Both the position numbers and the translations under genes were made by a program. This document shows positions 46,786 to 56,111 of a stretch of 64,000 nucleotides of DNA, piece after piece. The notes beneath the pieces were generated by a model, which did no database searches, was not told the origin of the DNA, and saw only the letters and a program-made list of their open reading frames with translations. Source of the DNA: Tetracentron sinense (lineage: Eukaryota; Streptophyta; Magnoliopsida; Trochodendrales; Trochodendraceae); assembly GCA_015143295.1 (NCBI GenBank), contig CM026565.1, positions 29,396,052-29,460,051 on the forward strand. Direction: 5' to 3'. Position 1 is the first letter of the stretch. Each line of letters begins with the position of its first letter.

Positions 46786-47023
46786 TAATGAGAAATTGTT
46801 TCATTGATAATAATTTTGGATGATTTACAAGAACCCTAAGAGGGTTTAAATAATATTCCAAGACTCCTAATATAGAAAGATCTCTCAAAGATAATCCTAA
46901 TATTATCATATCTAATCAAATCCTAAATTCAAACTTAATTGATACTATCTAATTGTGAAGAGATACACTGATAATGATACAGTATATCTCATTCATTTTA
47001 TTACAATAATATATTCTCTAACA
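46786..47023 (-). repeat. 5' LTR of the TRIM-like element
   Basis: Minus-strand ends are TGTTAGAGAATAT and CTCATTA. It is directly followed on the inside by the primer-binding site and on the outside by CCTTA. Confidence 0.85.
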
Positions 47024-47099
47024 CCTTAGACATCTGTTTGTTATTTGTTATTGTTAGGAAAATGACTATTATGCCGTTATGATATTACATAATCTCACA

Positions 47100-48240
47100 A
47101 ATCTTTAACTACCCTTGAACTATGGTTAGTAAGTTTTAACCTTTGTGATTAAGATTCACACCCTTAGGGATAAAGCATCTAACCCTAGTTTTAAAAAAAG
47201 AATTAACGCGTCCTCTTTTAACTCCCTTTAACTTAGGTTAAGATACACTAACCCTTAGAGTTAAAGCATCTAACTTTGATTTTGAAAGAAGAAAATTAAC
47301 GTGTCCCTTTTGTACACCCTTTAATTGTGGTTAAGATTCATTAACCCTTAGGGTTAAAGGATCGAACCTTGATTTTTAGAAAAAAAAAAAGAAAAAAATT
47401 AATGAGTCCCTTTTTAACTCCCTTTAACTGTGGTTAAGATTCACTCACCCTTAGGGTTAAAACATCTAACTTTGGTTTTTAGAAAAATAATTTAATAAAT
47501 TTAACGTGCAAGTTAACTCCTTTTAATTGTGGTTAAGGTTCACTAACTCTTAGGATTAAAGCATCTAACATTGGTTTTAAAAAATTAAAAATTTAAGGTG
47601 TCCCCTTTTAACTCCCTTTAACTGTGTTTAAGATCAACTAACCCTTCGGGTTATAGCATCTATCCTTAGTCCTTAATATTTAAAAGAAAATAATTAACTT
47701 GTCCCCTTCTATAAGGGTTAGTGATCCCTAACCACAGTTAAAGGGAGTTAAAAGTTAGGTTAAGTTTTTTATTTTTTATTTCTAAAAACCAAGGTTAGAT
47801 GCTTTAACCTAAGGGTTAGTTGATCTTAACCACAGTTAAAGGGGGTTAAAAGAGGACAACCTTAAATTTTTTTTTTTCTAAAAACCAAAATTAGATGTTT
47901 TAACCCTAAGGGTCTAGTATATCTTAACCACATTTAAAGGCAGTTAAAAGTGATATTAATTTTTTCTAATTTTTTTTCTAAAAATAGATGCATGCGTTAA
48001 CCCTAAAGGTTAATGAATCTTAAACACAGTTACAGGGAGTTCAAAGGGGACACGTTAATATTTTTCTTTTAAAACCAAGGTTAGATGCTTTAACTCTAAG
48101 GGTTAGTGTATCTTAACCTAAGTTAAAGGGAGTTAAAAGGGACATGTTAATATTTAAAAAAAAAACTAAGGTTAGATGTTTTATCACTAAGGGTGTGAAT
48201 CTTAATCACAAGGGTTAAAACTTATTAACCATAGTTTAAG
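47100..48240. repeat. GTTAAG core modules of FB2
   Basis: This is a tandem-like series of modules of about 100-110 bp: TTTAACTGTGGTTAAGATTC, a TTAGGGTTAAAGCATCTAAC block, then TTGATTTTTAGAAAAAA and GTCCC. The series flips orientation near 47700-47750, giving a giant imperfect hairpin. Confidence 0.8.
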
Positions 48241-48367
48241 GGTAGTTAAAGGCTTTGTAAGGTTATGAAATTTCTTAAGGGCATAATAGTCATTCACTTA
48301 ACAATAACAAACGAAAGCCTAACGAATCTATGGATTGAGGTTATTTGGCTAACAGTTGCAAAACCAT

Positions 48368-48736
48368 GAGTTAATTTGGCAAAGCTGATAGAACACAATA
48401 GCAGATATGCAAAAACCTCTATTCAAAAAAAAGAAAAAAAAATTAACTCGGGAGACTGATGGGTAAAATTGTAAAAATGGACTCTATGTTAACAATATCA
48501 ACTTGATTGGCCTGACAAGGGAGGGTAGTGTTATTTGGCTATGAGTTAATTTGGCTAACAGTTGCAAAGAGTTAATTTGGCAAAGCTGATAGAACACAAT
48601 AGCAGATATGCAAAAACCTCTATTCAAAAAAAAGAAAAAAAATTAACTCGGGAGACTGATGAGTAAAATTGTAAAAATGGACTCTATGTTAACAATATCA
48701 ACTTGATTGGCCTCACATGGGAGGGTAGTGTTATTT
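48368..48736. repeat. Near-identical 170-bp direct duplication
   Basis: 48368-48537 recurs at 48569-48736 with only a few differences, separated by 31 bp that themselves repeat local sequence. It spans the right end of FB2 and the adjacent inner arm of FB5. The high identity indicates a recent local duplication. Confidence 0.9.
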
Positions 48737-48984
48737 ATGAAAAAAGAGGGGAGGTCACTGTAATTTTACCAAACTTAAGGGAAGGTAAGTGTAATTTACC
48801 CTTTTATTTTTAGAAAGTGGTAAAAAACTCTTGATAGTATATACTATCGAGAGTTGGACAGTATGATTTAAAATCTAAGGGTGGCAAGGCTCATTTGCAT
48901 TTAATAGTAGACCCACTTTATCTTTGGTGCCGTCAGATTTTTAATGGGATGGCCAGACTCTCAATGGTACATACTATCGAAAAT

Positions 48985-49560
48985 TTTTAATCACTTTCCT
49001 TCATTTTTTGAGTCTGATGGACTTAATGGTGGAACATGATCATGAGTTCGGATCTTCTCGTGGTAGCTAGAAGGGAGATTGTGCGAGCACCACCCCAAAA
49101 AAAAAAAAAAAAAGCCACATGCACACTGTTGCATGTACAGACTTTTGGGTGCGCGTGCAAATGCGCCTGTAGTCCCTTTTTTTGGTGGGGTTACTGCCAG
49201 TTTTTTCTTGATAATTCAATCTTATAAAAACTAAAGATGGTAAACCCATTACGTAACCAACTAACGGGATCAGGAAATCTCTACAAGAGAAGATCAAAGT
49301 TTATCGAGACATTCATATCATCTACAGAAGAAAGTTGTCCTTTTGGCCAAAAGATGTGCTTGATGGATAATAGCTCTTCCCATGAGCTGGTTAGAATGGG
49401 AGAAGATCCTGTTGATCCTAATTTCATGGTCCCATAAAATTACTTTAAAGCAGATTATGAAACGTAGAATTCACTTGTTGAGAATCCTAGGCAACTTCTA
49501 GAAAACCATCCACTATATATAAATTAAAGACAGAAATATATGGGAATTATTCTACAGTAT
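48985..49560. repeat. Duplication anchor block U2-c (partner 13150-13300)
   Basis: TCTGATGGACTTAATGG at 49011 and GCAGATTATGAAACG at 49452, with GCAACTTCTAGAAA at 49490, match unit 1 at 13159, 13220 and 13260. About 400 bp between them are extra in unit 2. The open frames there (49036-49437) lack a domain. Confidence 0.65.
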
Positions 49561-49693
49561 TGTTTTATTAATCCATGTGCTGAAATGTCAAATACACTCA
49601 TAAATAAATTACACCCATAATGCGTAACCTCTCATAGAAAGGAACTGTAATACAAGAGAGAATTAAATCTACTCCAGATATAGGAGAATTGCA

Positions 49694-50441
49694 TCAATGT
49701 AAGAAAGCGATGACAATGGAGAAGAAAACTGCAGAGATGCCGCTAACGGCAAGTGATGATGCTGCGGAACTTGGCGACGAGGCAGGGCTGCCAGAAGCGG
49801 ACTCGACGTCGATTTTCACCTTCTGGCCAAGAGAGCAGTGGGAACTGACGGTGCAAATGAAGTAATGATCTTCTTCAGTAGTAAGAGTAACACTTGCAGG
49901 GCTGGTGCTTTGAATTGTACCGATGGGGGTCTTGGTGCAACTCTCGTAATCAGACTCTGATACTCTGGCCACGTCGTGGCTTCCAGTCCAGTTGAACACT
50001 AAAGAACAGTGAAAACAATAACAGATTAGAGGAAATAAAACTATCAATTAAAGCCCAGTGTTTGTTGCATCATGTAAAGATAAAATGGGATTAATCTAGA
50101 GAAACCCATTTGATAAAAGTTAGTATTTTCTTCTCGACCGCCTCTCGAGATTGGCGGGAAAGCCATGAATTAATCCTATGAAAAATAAAAACAGGATGTA
50201 GATGATGGGGTTGAGGCAAATTCTAAAATCTTCCAAAAGTACTGTTTTTATTATTATTCTTTTTTTAAATTCAAATCGAAATCTACCTAAAGACTTCATT
50301 ACTAAACCATCTATTGAAAATTCTCTTAGACCATCTCTAATAATCTAAAGATACAGAGACCAAATCAAAAATCCAACAAAAGCTCATTAAGCCATGAAGT
50401 AGACAAGGAAGAGATTACCTAAAATGTCGCCGACCTGGAAA
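49694..50441 (-). pseudogene. Phytocyanin pseudogene lacking most of exon 1
   Basis: Exon 2 (49998-49694) is fully open and encodes the domain from VFNWTG to the hydrophobic C-terminus. The copper ligands (His in the GSH motif, Cys in YFIC, His in SSHC and Gln in LGQ) and the disulfide cysteines are kept, as is the Ser/Pro-rich GPI tail. The intron keeps its AG acceptor and GT donor. Only the last 23 bases of exon 1 (50419-50441, encoding FQVGDIL) remain. Upstream homology stops abruptly at 50441 and resumes at 50511, in sequence that lies 5' of the gene in unit 1. The signal peptide, strand 1 of the fold and the promoter are gone, so it should not make a secreted protein. The clean exon 2 suggests the loss is recent. 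Confidence 0.88.
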
Positions 50442-51098
50442 GCCTTGAATAAATAATGATGAAGCATTCAATGTTTTTTTTTTTTAATGAGAGGATGAAG
50501 CATTCAATGGTTGAAAGCGGAATCGGTAAGCCAACCTGCCCACTCAACGCCGGTACTTTCCGCTTCATTCTTGCATTACCCCAACATTGACTATTCTTAT
50601 CCTTCTTAAATTGAGATCGAGTCACAGCCAATCGCAATTGAACTTGCGCAGAATTCAATCGCACCTACTGGTCAACACATGTATCTGTTAACCCTTATTA
50701 ACCATGGTTAAGTTTCACTAACTCCTAGACCTTAGGGTTAAAGCTTATCAAGTTCAATCGTGATTGGCTGTGATTCTCTCTCTCAAATTGGGTGAACTCC
50801 CATTTTGCAAATTTCAAAAGCTTTGACCTTACTGCCCTCTCGCCATAAAGGAAACAAAGAGTTCGGATTCTGTCCGAGTTCAATTACACTCACAAGTCAA
50901 CTCGTGTCCCTTTTAACTACGGTCAAGATTTACTTACCCATAGGGTCAATAATCAAATGTTAGATTTTTACAATTTTTTTTTATAAAAAAAAGTAACCTT
51001 ATTTGTAATCTTAGGATTAATTAATCTTCCCTAAAAATTAATGTTAGATTGATGAACCATAAAGATTAGTGAATCTTAAACATAGTTAATAGAGATAT
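50442..51098. other. Duplicated upstream block and module remnants
   Basis: GATGAAGCATTCAATG is locally doubled at 50459-50510. 50511-50620 matches 28482-28610. 50690-50740 and 50905-51090 hold decayed GTTAAG modules (TTAACCATGGTTAAGTTTC). Words such as CAATCGCAATTGAACTTG at 50628 recur in several places and may mark another repeat family. Confidence 0.5.
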
Positions 51099-52414
51099 GG
51101 CTTTTTGTAAAAAATCCCCTATGTTCTCAGTTATTTGTAAATACCATTTGTGTTTTATGATTTTGTATTATGCCCCGGCTACTAATTTTTAAAACTTTTG
51201 CAAATCCATCATTTCATCCAAAACCAAGTTAAGGGATGTTAAATTTTTAGGAAATGACCTTTTTAACCTTTTTAATGGGTTGAGTGGAACGCACACATCT
51301 ACTGGTCACCGCGTGTCCCATTTATCTCATTTTAACCAAGGCTAAGCTTAATTGACCTAAGGTTAATCTTTAATTTTTTTTAAATCAAGGTTAGATGGAT
51401 GAACTCTAAGGGTGAGTGAATCGTAATTATAGTTAGTGAGTGTTAAAAGGGACACATGGTGGCTTGTAGAGTCCCCTTTAAATATGGTTAAACATCATCA
51501 ATCTAAGGTTAATATTTTTTATATATTTTTTTCTAAATTACAAGTTTAGATGCATGAACCCTAGGGCTGAGTGAAAGGATACATGGCGGCCTGTAGATCC
51601 CCTTTAAATGTGGTAAAGCATAATCAATCTAAGGTTTATATTTTTTTTCTTCTTAAAACAAAGGTTAGATGCATGAACCCAAAGGACTTAGTGATTTTCA
51701 ACCACAATTAGTGGGTATTAAAAAGGATATGTGGCTGCTTGTAGAGCTCCCTTTAACTATGGTAAGCATAATAATATCTTTGTATATTTTTTTCTAAAAT
51801 CCAAGGTTAGATGGTACAACCCTAGAGCTGAATGGATATTAACTACTGTTAGTAGGTGTTAAAAGGGACACATGGTGGCTTGTAGAGTCTGCTTTAACTA
51901 TGGTTAAGCATATTCCATCTAAGTTAATATATTGTTCTTCTAAAAATAAGGTTAGATGCATGAACCCTATGGGTGAATGAATCTTAACCATAGTTAGTGA
52001 GTATTAAAAGGGACACATGACAACTTGTAAAGCCCCCTTTAACTGTGATTAAACAAAATAATATTTTTGTATATCCTTTATTTTTAAAAACCAAGGATAA
52101 ATAAATGAATCCTAGAGGTGAGTGAATCTTAACCATAATTAGTGGTTCCAAGCATTAGTTAAAAGTTTTTACGAAAAGTGGTTTTTACATTCTAAAAAAA
52201 AGAAAAGTTTTTACAAATCTCTTTAAAGTCAAAAAAGGTTTAAAAGGTCATTTGCTAAAACATTTAACATCCATTAATTTGGTTTTGGATGAAAGGATGG
52301 ATTTGTAAAAGTTTTAAAAATTAGTGGGGCATAATACAAAATCAGAAAACACAAGGGATATTTACAAATAACTGAAAGCATAGAGGTTTTTTTTTTTTTT
52401 TTAACAAAAAGCCC
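51099..52414. mobile_element. Mutator-type foldback element FB4 (1316 bp)
   Basis: The arms begin GGCTTTTTGTAAAAAATCCC and, inverted on the right, GGGCTTTTTGTTAAAAAA. They remain similar for about 170 bp, sharing GTTATTTGTAAATA, TTGTATTATGCCCC and CATCCAAAACCAA words. Flanks TAGAGATAT (51090-51098) and TAGAGATTA (52415-52423) match at 7 of 9. The core holds about six modules with ACACATGGTGGCTTGTAGAG spacers. It has no coding capacity. The terminal arms differ from those of FB1/FB2 and FB3/FB5. Confidence 0.75.
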
Positions 52415-52503
52415 TAGAGATTAAAAGGAACATGTGTTGACATGTGGGTGTAAGTGAACTCGGGGAGAGTTCAATCACTATTAACTATGATCTGATATCG
52501 AAA

Positions 52504-52620
52504 GCAAATGTCGATTGCGTGCCTTTCCTGTGTTAAAGGCCGGAATCTCATTTACAGCCCTTAAATCCATACAAATGAGGGAATCCTGGCCTTTAACATA
52601 TTAAGGCCATAATCATTTGC
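52504..52620. ncRNA. Hairpin resembling a small-RNA precursor (speculative)
   Basis: An inner stem pairs TGTTAAAGGCCGGAAT (52531) with the inverse arm ending at 52599, leaving a loop of about 20 nt. The outer stem pairs GCAAATG (52504) with CATTTGC (52614-52620). The total length of about 117 nt fits a plant precursor foldback. It could equally be a tiny MITE. No expression evidence is available. Confidence 0.3.
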
Positions 52621-52624
52621 TTCC

Positions 52625-53600
52625 CCTGCCAAACGTGGCACTTGTAAAATTGCCTAACTTGATTAAGGTTACAAAGACTGAGTTGGAGAAAAATAAAAAA
52701 TAAGAAAAATGACTTGATGTGGACATGTTTATCTTTGTACTTAGACAAGATTGTCTAATATCATGGAAGAAGAGGGTACTTTTTGATTTATAACTTATAA
52801 TCCCCCTAGAATTATAGGAGTTAATCAACAATGGGTTATAATTTAGAATAAAAAATTTGAGTTCAATCACGGTTGGTTGTGATTAGATCCCATTGCTAAA
52901 TATTCATGGTTGAACTTGTTAATTTTTACTAAATCATTTTTACCCTTACATTAATTATCAAACTCACTAAAATTAGTTTAATCTTTTTTTACAAGAGATC
53001 CGTCATTAAATACAAGTAATTTGCCTATATTTTTCTTTTCATCTCACCTATTTAATAAATCGTCTCTTATAAAAATATTAAAAAACCTTTATAATTAATA
53101 GAATGATACTCAATACATGTTTGTGAAAAAATGAATGAAAGTTAACAAAGTTTACTAATATGAGTGAAGGATAGCATTACTTCGCACTATTATATACATA
53201 ATACATTTACAATTTCTTTACTATTATAATGCGAGAGGCATGCGTAAATGAATTTTTTGAAATTTCCAAAATACCCTTATATAAAAATAAAATGTTGATT
53301 TAATGTTTTACTTTAATTCTCAAACTACCCCTTGCCTTTGATTTAATGTTTTACTTTAATTCCCAAACTAACCCTTGCTCATCTATCTATTTAGAATCAT
53401 AGTCAATCGCGATTGAACTCGAAGAGAGTTCAATCGCACCCGCGGGTTACCACGTATCCCTTTTAACTCCTATTAACTGTGGTTAACTCCTCCCCCTTCT
53501 CCCACATGCATCCCACGTGCCACCCACTAGTGGCACCATAAAGAGACATCATTCGCCAATGCTCTAAACAATGAAAGCTTATCCATAGACTATGACTTCA
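52625..53600. other. AT-rich intergenic, nothing recognised
   Basis: Low-complexity AT-rich sequence. TTTGATTTAATGTTTTACTT is directly repeated at 53289 and 53338. 53395-53480 holds the recurrent CAATCGCGATTGAACTC word followed by a decayed module. Confidence 0.45.
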
Positions 53601-54030
53601 TGGCTGAGCGTCGTGACAACTGATCTAGATACCGTCTATCAACTCAAGTAGCTCCACCAAGGAACAATGTTAAATAGACAAGTAATCCATACCTTCTATG
53701 GGGGAGTTCAAGGGGAACTCCCCCACTATGTCTTGTTAAATAATTGAACATATTATAGAAAGACATTTTTACCCGAACATTTTGAATATTAACCCTTATG
53801 GTACTTGTAGCTTGGGTGCTGCACTGTAGCACTGTATTACACGAACATTTTAAATAAATATTAATCTTAGGGTTTAATAATTTAATCTTGATTTTTAAAA
53901 AAAAATAATATTTCAAAAATTTAACCCTAAAGTATAGTGACTGAAGAGAGATGCTAGCGAAGGCCATTAAAAGACCCACACGAATCGCAAAAATCTCAAC
54001 TATCATCGAATTAGAACCAACAGCGCACAA
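53600..54030 (-). pseudogene. RNase H-like (RVT_3) fragment, interrupted
   Basis: The minus-strand frame from 54030 reads AVGSNSMIVEIFAIRVGLLM, resembling the N-terminal half of plant RNase H-like domains found in non-LTR retroelements and related host genes (G-S-N-x-x-x-E-x-x-A-I-R-x-G-L). Sequence at 53520-53640 may hold the C-terminal part (S-M-D-K-L-S-L-F-R-A-L-A-N-D-V) in another frame. Between them lies about 200 bp of repeat, including a perfect 11-bp arm palindrome at 53699-53725 (TGGGGGAGTTC). Identification is tentative. Confidence 0.4.
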
Positions 54031-54470
54031 AGAGTAGTAAACCCCAAATGGCAGTATAGAGAACGTCTATGCTGAACGGGTGATGTCATGTTGAATTCAA
54101 AGTACGAGGTCAAATAAAATAGGCAAAAGGTTTACTCTTGCAGTTGCAAGAGTATCCCTCTTGTGGGTGGCAAATCAATGGACAAAAAAAGCCACCTCAC
54201 CGTAACTCATTTTTTTTCTCCCAATTTTTGATTCTTCCCATTCAAGTTTTTTTGAATTATTTTGCCCTTGCCACCCACAATAGGGATACTCTTCCAACTA
54301 AACCTTTTGCCAATAAAGTGTTGCGGGCCGAATAAGCCAGGCAGACAAAAGGAACACCAATGGGTGCCCTCACATATGATAGTACATGTCATGTGTTCCT
54401 TTTTTTTCCGGAAAATGCTGAAGTTATGCATGGTCCACTATCTCATTGGTCCACACCCCATTTTTAAGCA
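54031..54470. other. Intergenic with an inverted pair
   Basis: AAAAGGTTTACTCTTGCAGT (54125) and an inverse AACTAAACCTTTTGCC (54297), together with GAGTATCCCTCTTGTGGGTGG (shown here as positions 54149-54169) and its inverse near 54270-54290, form a small foldback of about 190 bp. This is probably a MITE. No gene is seen. Confidence 0.5.
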
Positions 54471-54479
54471 CTTAATCAA

Positions 54480-54862
54480 GGCTCAGGATTCTCTTAAGTT
54501 GCAACTTGAGAGAATCTCTCAAGTTGGAACCCCTAGAGGTCGCCACGTGTCTCTTTTGACACCCCTTAATCATGGGTAAGGTTCACCCACCCCTAGGGTT
54601 CACTCACCAATCCTTGGTTTTTTTTTTTATATTAATTATTATTTTTTAAATTAAAAAACTGTTTTTAATATTAAAAAACTCTAAAAACTTAATTTAAAAA
54701 ATAATAATTAATATAAAAAAAAAACTAAGGATGGATGAGTGAACCCTAGGGGTGGGTGAACCTTACCCATGGTTAAGGGGTGTCAAAGGAGACACGTGGT
54801 GACCTCTAGGGGTTCCAACTTGAGAGATTCTCTCAAGTTGCAACTTGAGAGAATCCACTCCC
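54480..54862. mobile_element. Near-perfect foldback element (383 bp), 9-bp target duplication
   Basis: Perfect 9-mers CTTAATCAA flank it at 54471-54479 and 54863-54871. The two arms of about 170 bp are about 95% complementary by eye. Each arm starts with a 28-bp self-complementary stretch (54488-54515, and 54827-54854), then CCCCTAGAGGTC, a CACGTGTC block, the GTTAAG module and an AT-rich hinge. High arm identity means either a young element or one kept alike by gene conversion. A transcript across it would fold into a long duplex and could feed small-RNA production. Confidence 0.88.
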
Positions 54863-54869
54863 CTTAATC

Positions 54870-55565
54870 AAATGTGGTTAGGATTCACTCACCCTATAAG
54901 CAATTCAACCTTTATCTTTAGAAAATAAAAAAAACAAAAATCTTAATTTTAATTTAACTAAGCTTAAGCAGGGTTAAATGGGGGTTAAGGGACATGAGAT
55001 AAGGGGTAAGTTAAGTAGTGGACCCATGGGTCATTGCTCATTTGTTTTTAGCTATGCTTAGCAGGTCCACTGCTTATCTTATCCCGTGTCTTCGTGTCCT
55101 TTTAACACCCCTTTAGCACTGGTTAAACTTATACCTAATTTAAAGATTTTTTCTTCAAAAACCAAGGTAGGATTGCTTAACCCTTATGAGTGAGTGAATC
55201 TTAACTACAGTTAATGAGTGTTTAAAAGTGGGGCGTGGACCAATAAAGACAGGCCATTTTGTTACATAATGAAAAGGACATGCCCTTTTACTTTTAAGTA
55301 ATAAAATATAAAGCATATCCTTTTTAATAAATATGTCAAAAGCATGCCCTATTAGGTTATAAACATGCAAATCCTGCCTAGAGAGTCCTTTTTAATATTG
55401 AATATAAATATATATATATATATATATATGATAATTTAATATTTTTTGAAAAAATAATATTAGATTATTTAATCTTAAGGTTAGTAAATCTTAATAACAG
55501 CTAAAAGGGTTAAAAAAAGGGTTAGAGTTAGTTTTATAAAAACTCATATATACGTGGAGGGCAAT
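54870..55565. repeat. GTTAAG module remnants and microsatellite
   Basis: Half-modules lie at about 54870-54990 and 55075-55260, some with GACACGAAG or GGGGCGTGGACC neighbours. A (TA)n run lies at 55408-55429. Another decayed module is at 55440-55540. No gene is seen. Confidence 0.55.
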
Positions 55566-55569
55566 GAAT

Positions 55570-56106
55570 TTCCTCTAGTACATCTATGCCTGACAAGCAT
55601 TGCATGACGTGTGGGCCGGAAGGTATTTAACTACGCATACCTCCCCCAACTCACCACGTGTCCTATTTGAAAGATAGCAGACAGAGAATAGGCTGCTGCC
55701 TTGTTGCTTCTTAAGGATTGTCTTCAATGCCCACTTAACCGAATTGCACCCAAGACTAGAGTGAAGCTTTGAAAAGAAGAAGGAAAGCTTATAAATAGTC
55801 TGAGTCCAAGACTAGAGTGAAGAAACATTTTCCCTCCCATTTGCGTTCATGTTTCTATAACCGACTTCGAAACTTTCGAATCACAGACCTCATTTCTTTC
55901 ATAGGTTTCTTTGAAATTCGAGCGATCTTACTCCATCGTAACCATTATTTAAGTTCTTGAAGTTCATTAGGAGTTTAATCTTTTTTATGTGCTAATCATT
56001 CTCATATTATCACTCTTCTTTCTTCCACAGAGATATTCCAGTTTCGTGGATCAGAAGCATTCCAATTTCTTCAGTGGATCAGAAGCATTTTCAAGCTAAA
56101 TTTAGG
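55570..56106 (+). promoter_or_regulatory. Possible promoter and 5' leader of an unrecognised gene
   Basis: A TATA box CTTATAAATAG lies at about 55789-55799, with the 17-mer CCAAGACTAGAGTGAAG present both upstream (55749) and just downstream (55807). Splice-like borders follow: a pyrimidine tract ending CATAG at about 55905 and another ending CCACAG at 56032. No coding frame is convincing. The sequence is broken by the LTR at 56112. Confidence 0.25.
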
Positions 56107-56111
56107 GTTTA

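Larger units (their letters stand above)
46007..47023 (-). mobile_element. TRIM-like LTR retroelement with inverted LTR stub
   Basis: The LTRs at 46057-46293 and 46786-47023 (about 237 bp, roughly 92% alike) enclose a 492-bp non-coding interior. A primer-binding site TGGTATCAGAGC reads on the minus strand at 46774-46785, and a polypurine tract TTTGAGGGAGAA lies at 46294-46305. The 5-bp target duplication CCTTA (46002-46006 and 47024-47028) encloses 50 extra bases at the left (46007-46056). These are an inverted copy of the first bases of the LTR. The small size and lack of coding sequence fit a TRIM. It depends on proteins from another, probably copia-type, element. Confidence 0.85.
45880..48419. 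mobile_element. Mutator-type foldback element FB2, enclosing a TRIM
   Basis: The ends are GGGGTTTTTGCAT and (inverted) GAGGTTTTTGCAT. The arms are alike for about 250 bp apart from the nested element. Flanks TATTCGAAA (45871-45879) and TATTCAAAA (48420-48428) are a 9-bp target duplication with one mismatch. The core (47100-48240) has about ten GTTAAG modules, facing one way up to about 47700 and the other way after it. Its net length is about 1.5 kb. It is homologous to FB1. Confidence 0.85.
44125..48801. mobile_element. Mutator-type foldback element FB5 (4677 bp)
   Basis: The arms are GGTTAAATTACACTTACC on the left and, inverted on the right, GGGTAAATTACACTTACC. Similarity extends inward over at least 90 bp, including CTCCCCTC blocks. 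Flanking 9-mers TTTCATTTT (44116-44124) and TTTTATTTT (48802-48810) differ at one base. The arms belong to the same family as FB3. The interior contains a smaller foldback (44800-45075), FB2 with its nested TRIM, and a duplicated segment near the right arm. Much of its length is secondary insertion. It has no coding capacity. Confidence 0.75.

Noticed and set aside
49036..49437. Open frames on both strands near the unit 2 anchor
   Set aside because: They include a poly-A run and overlap each other. The unit 1 counterpart does not preserve the frame.
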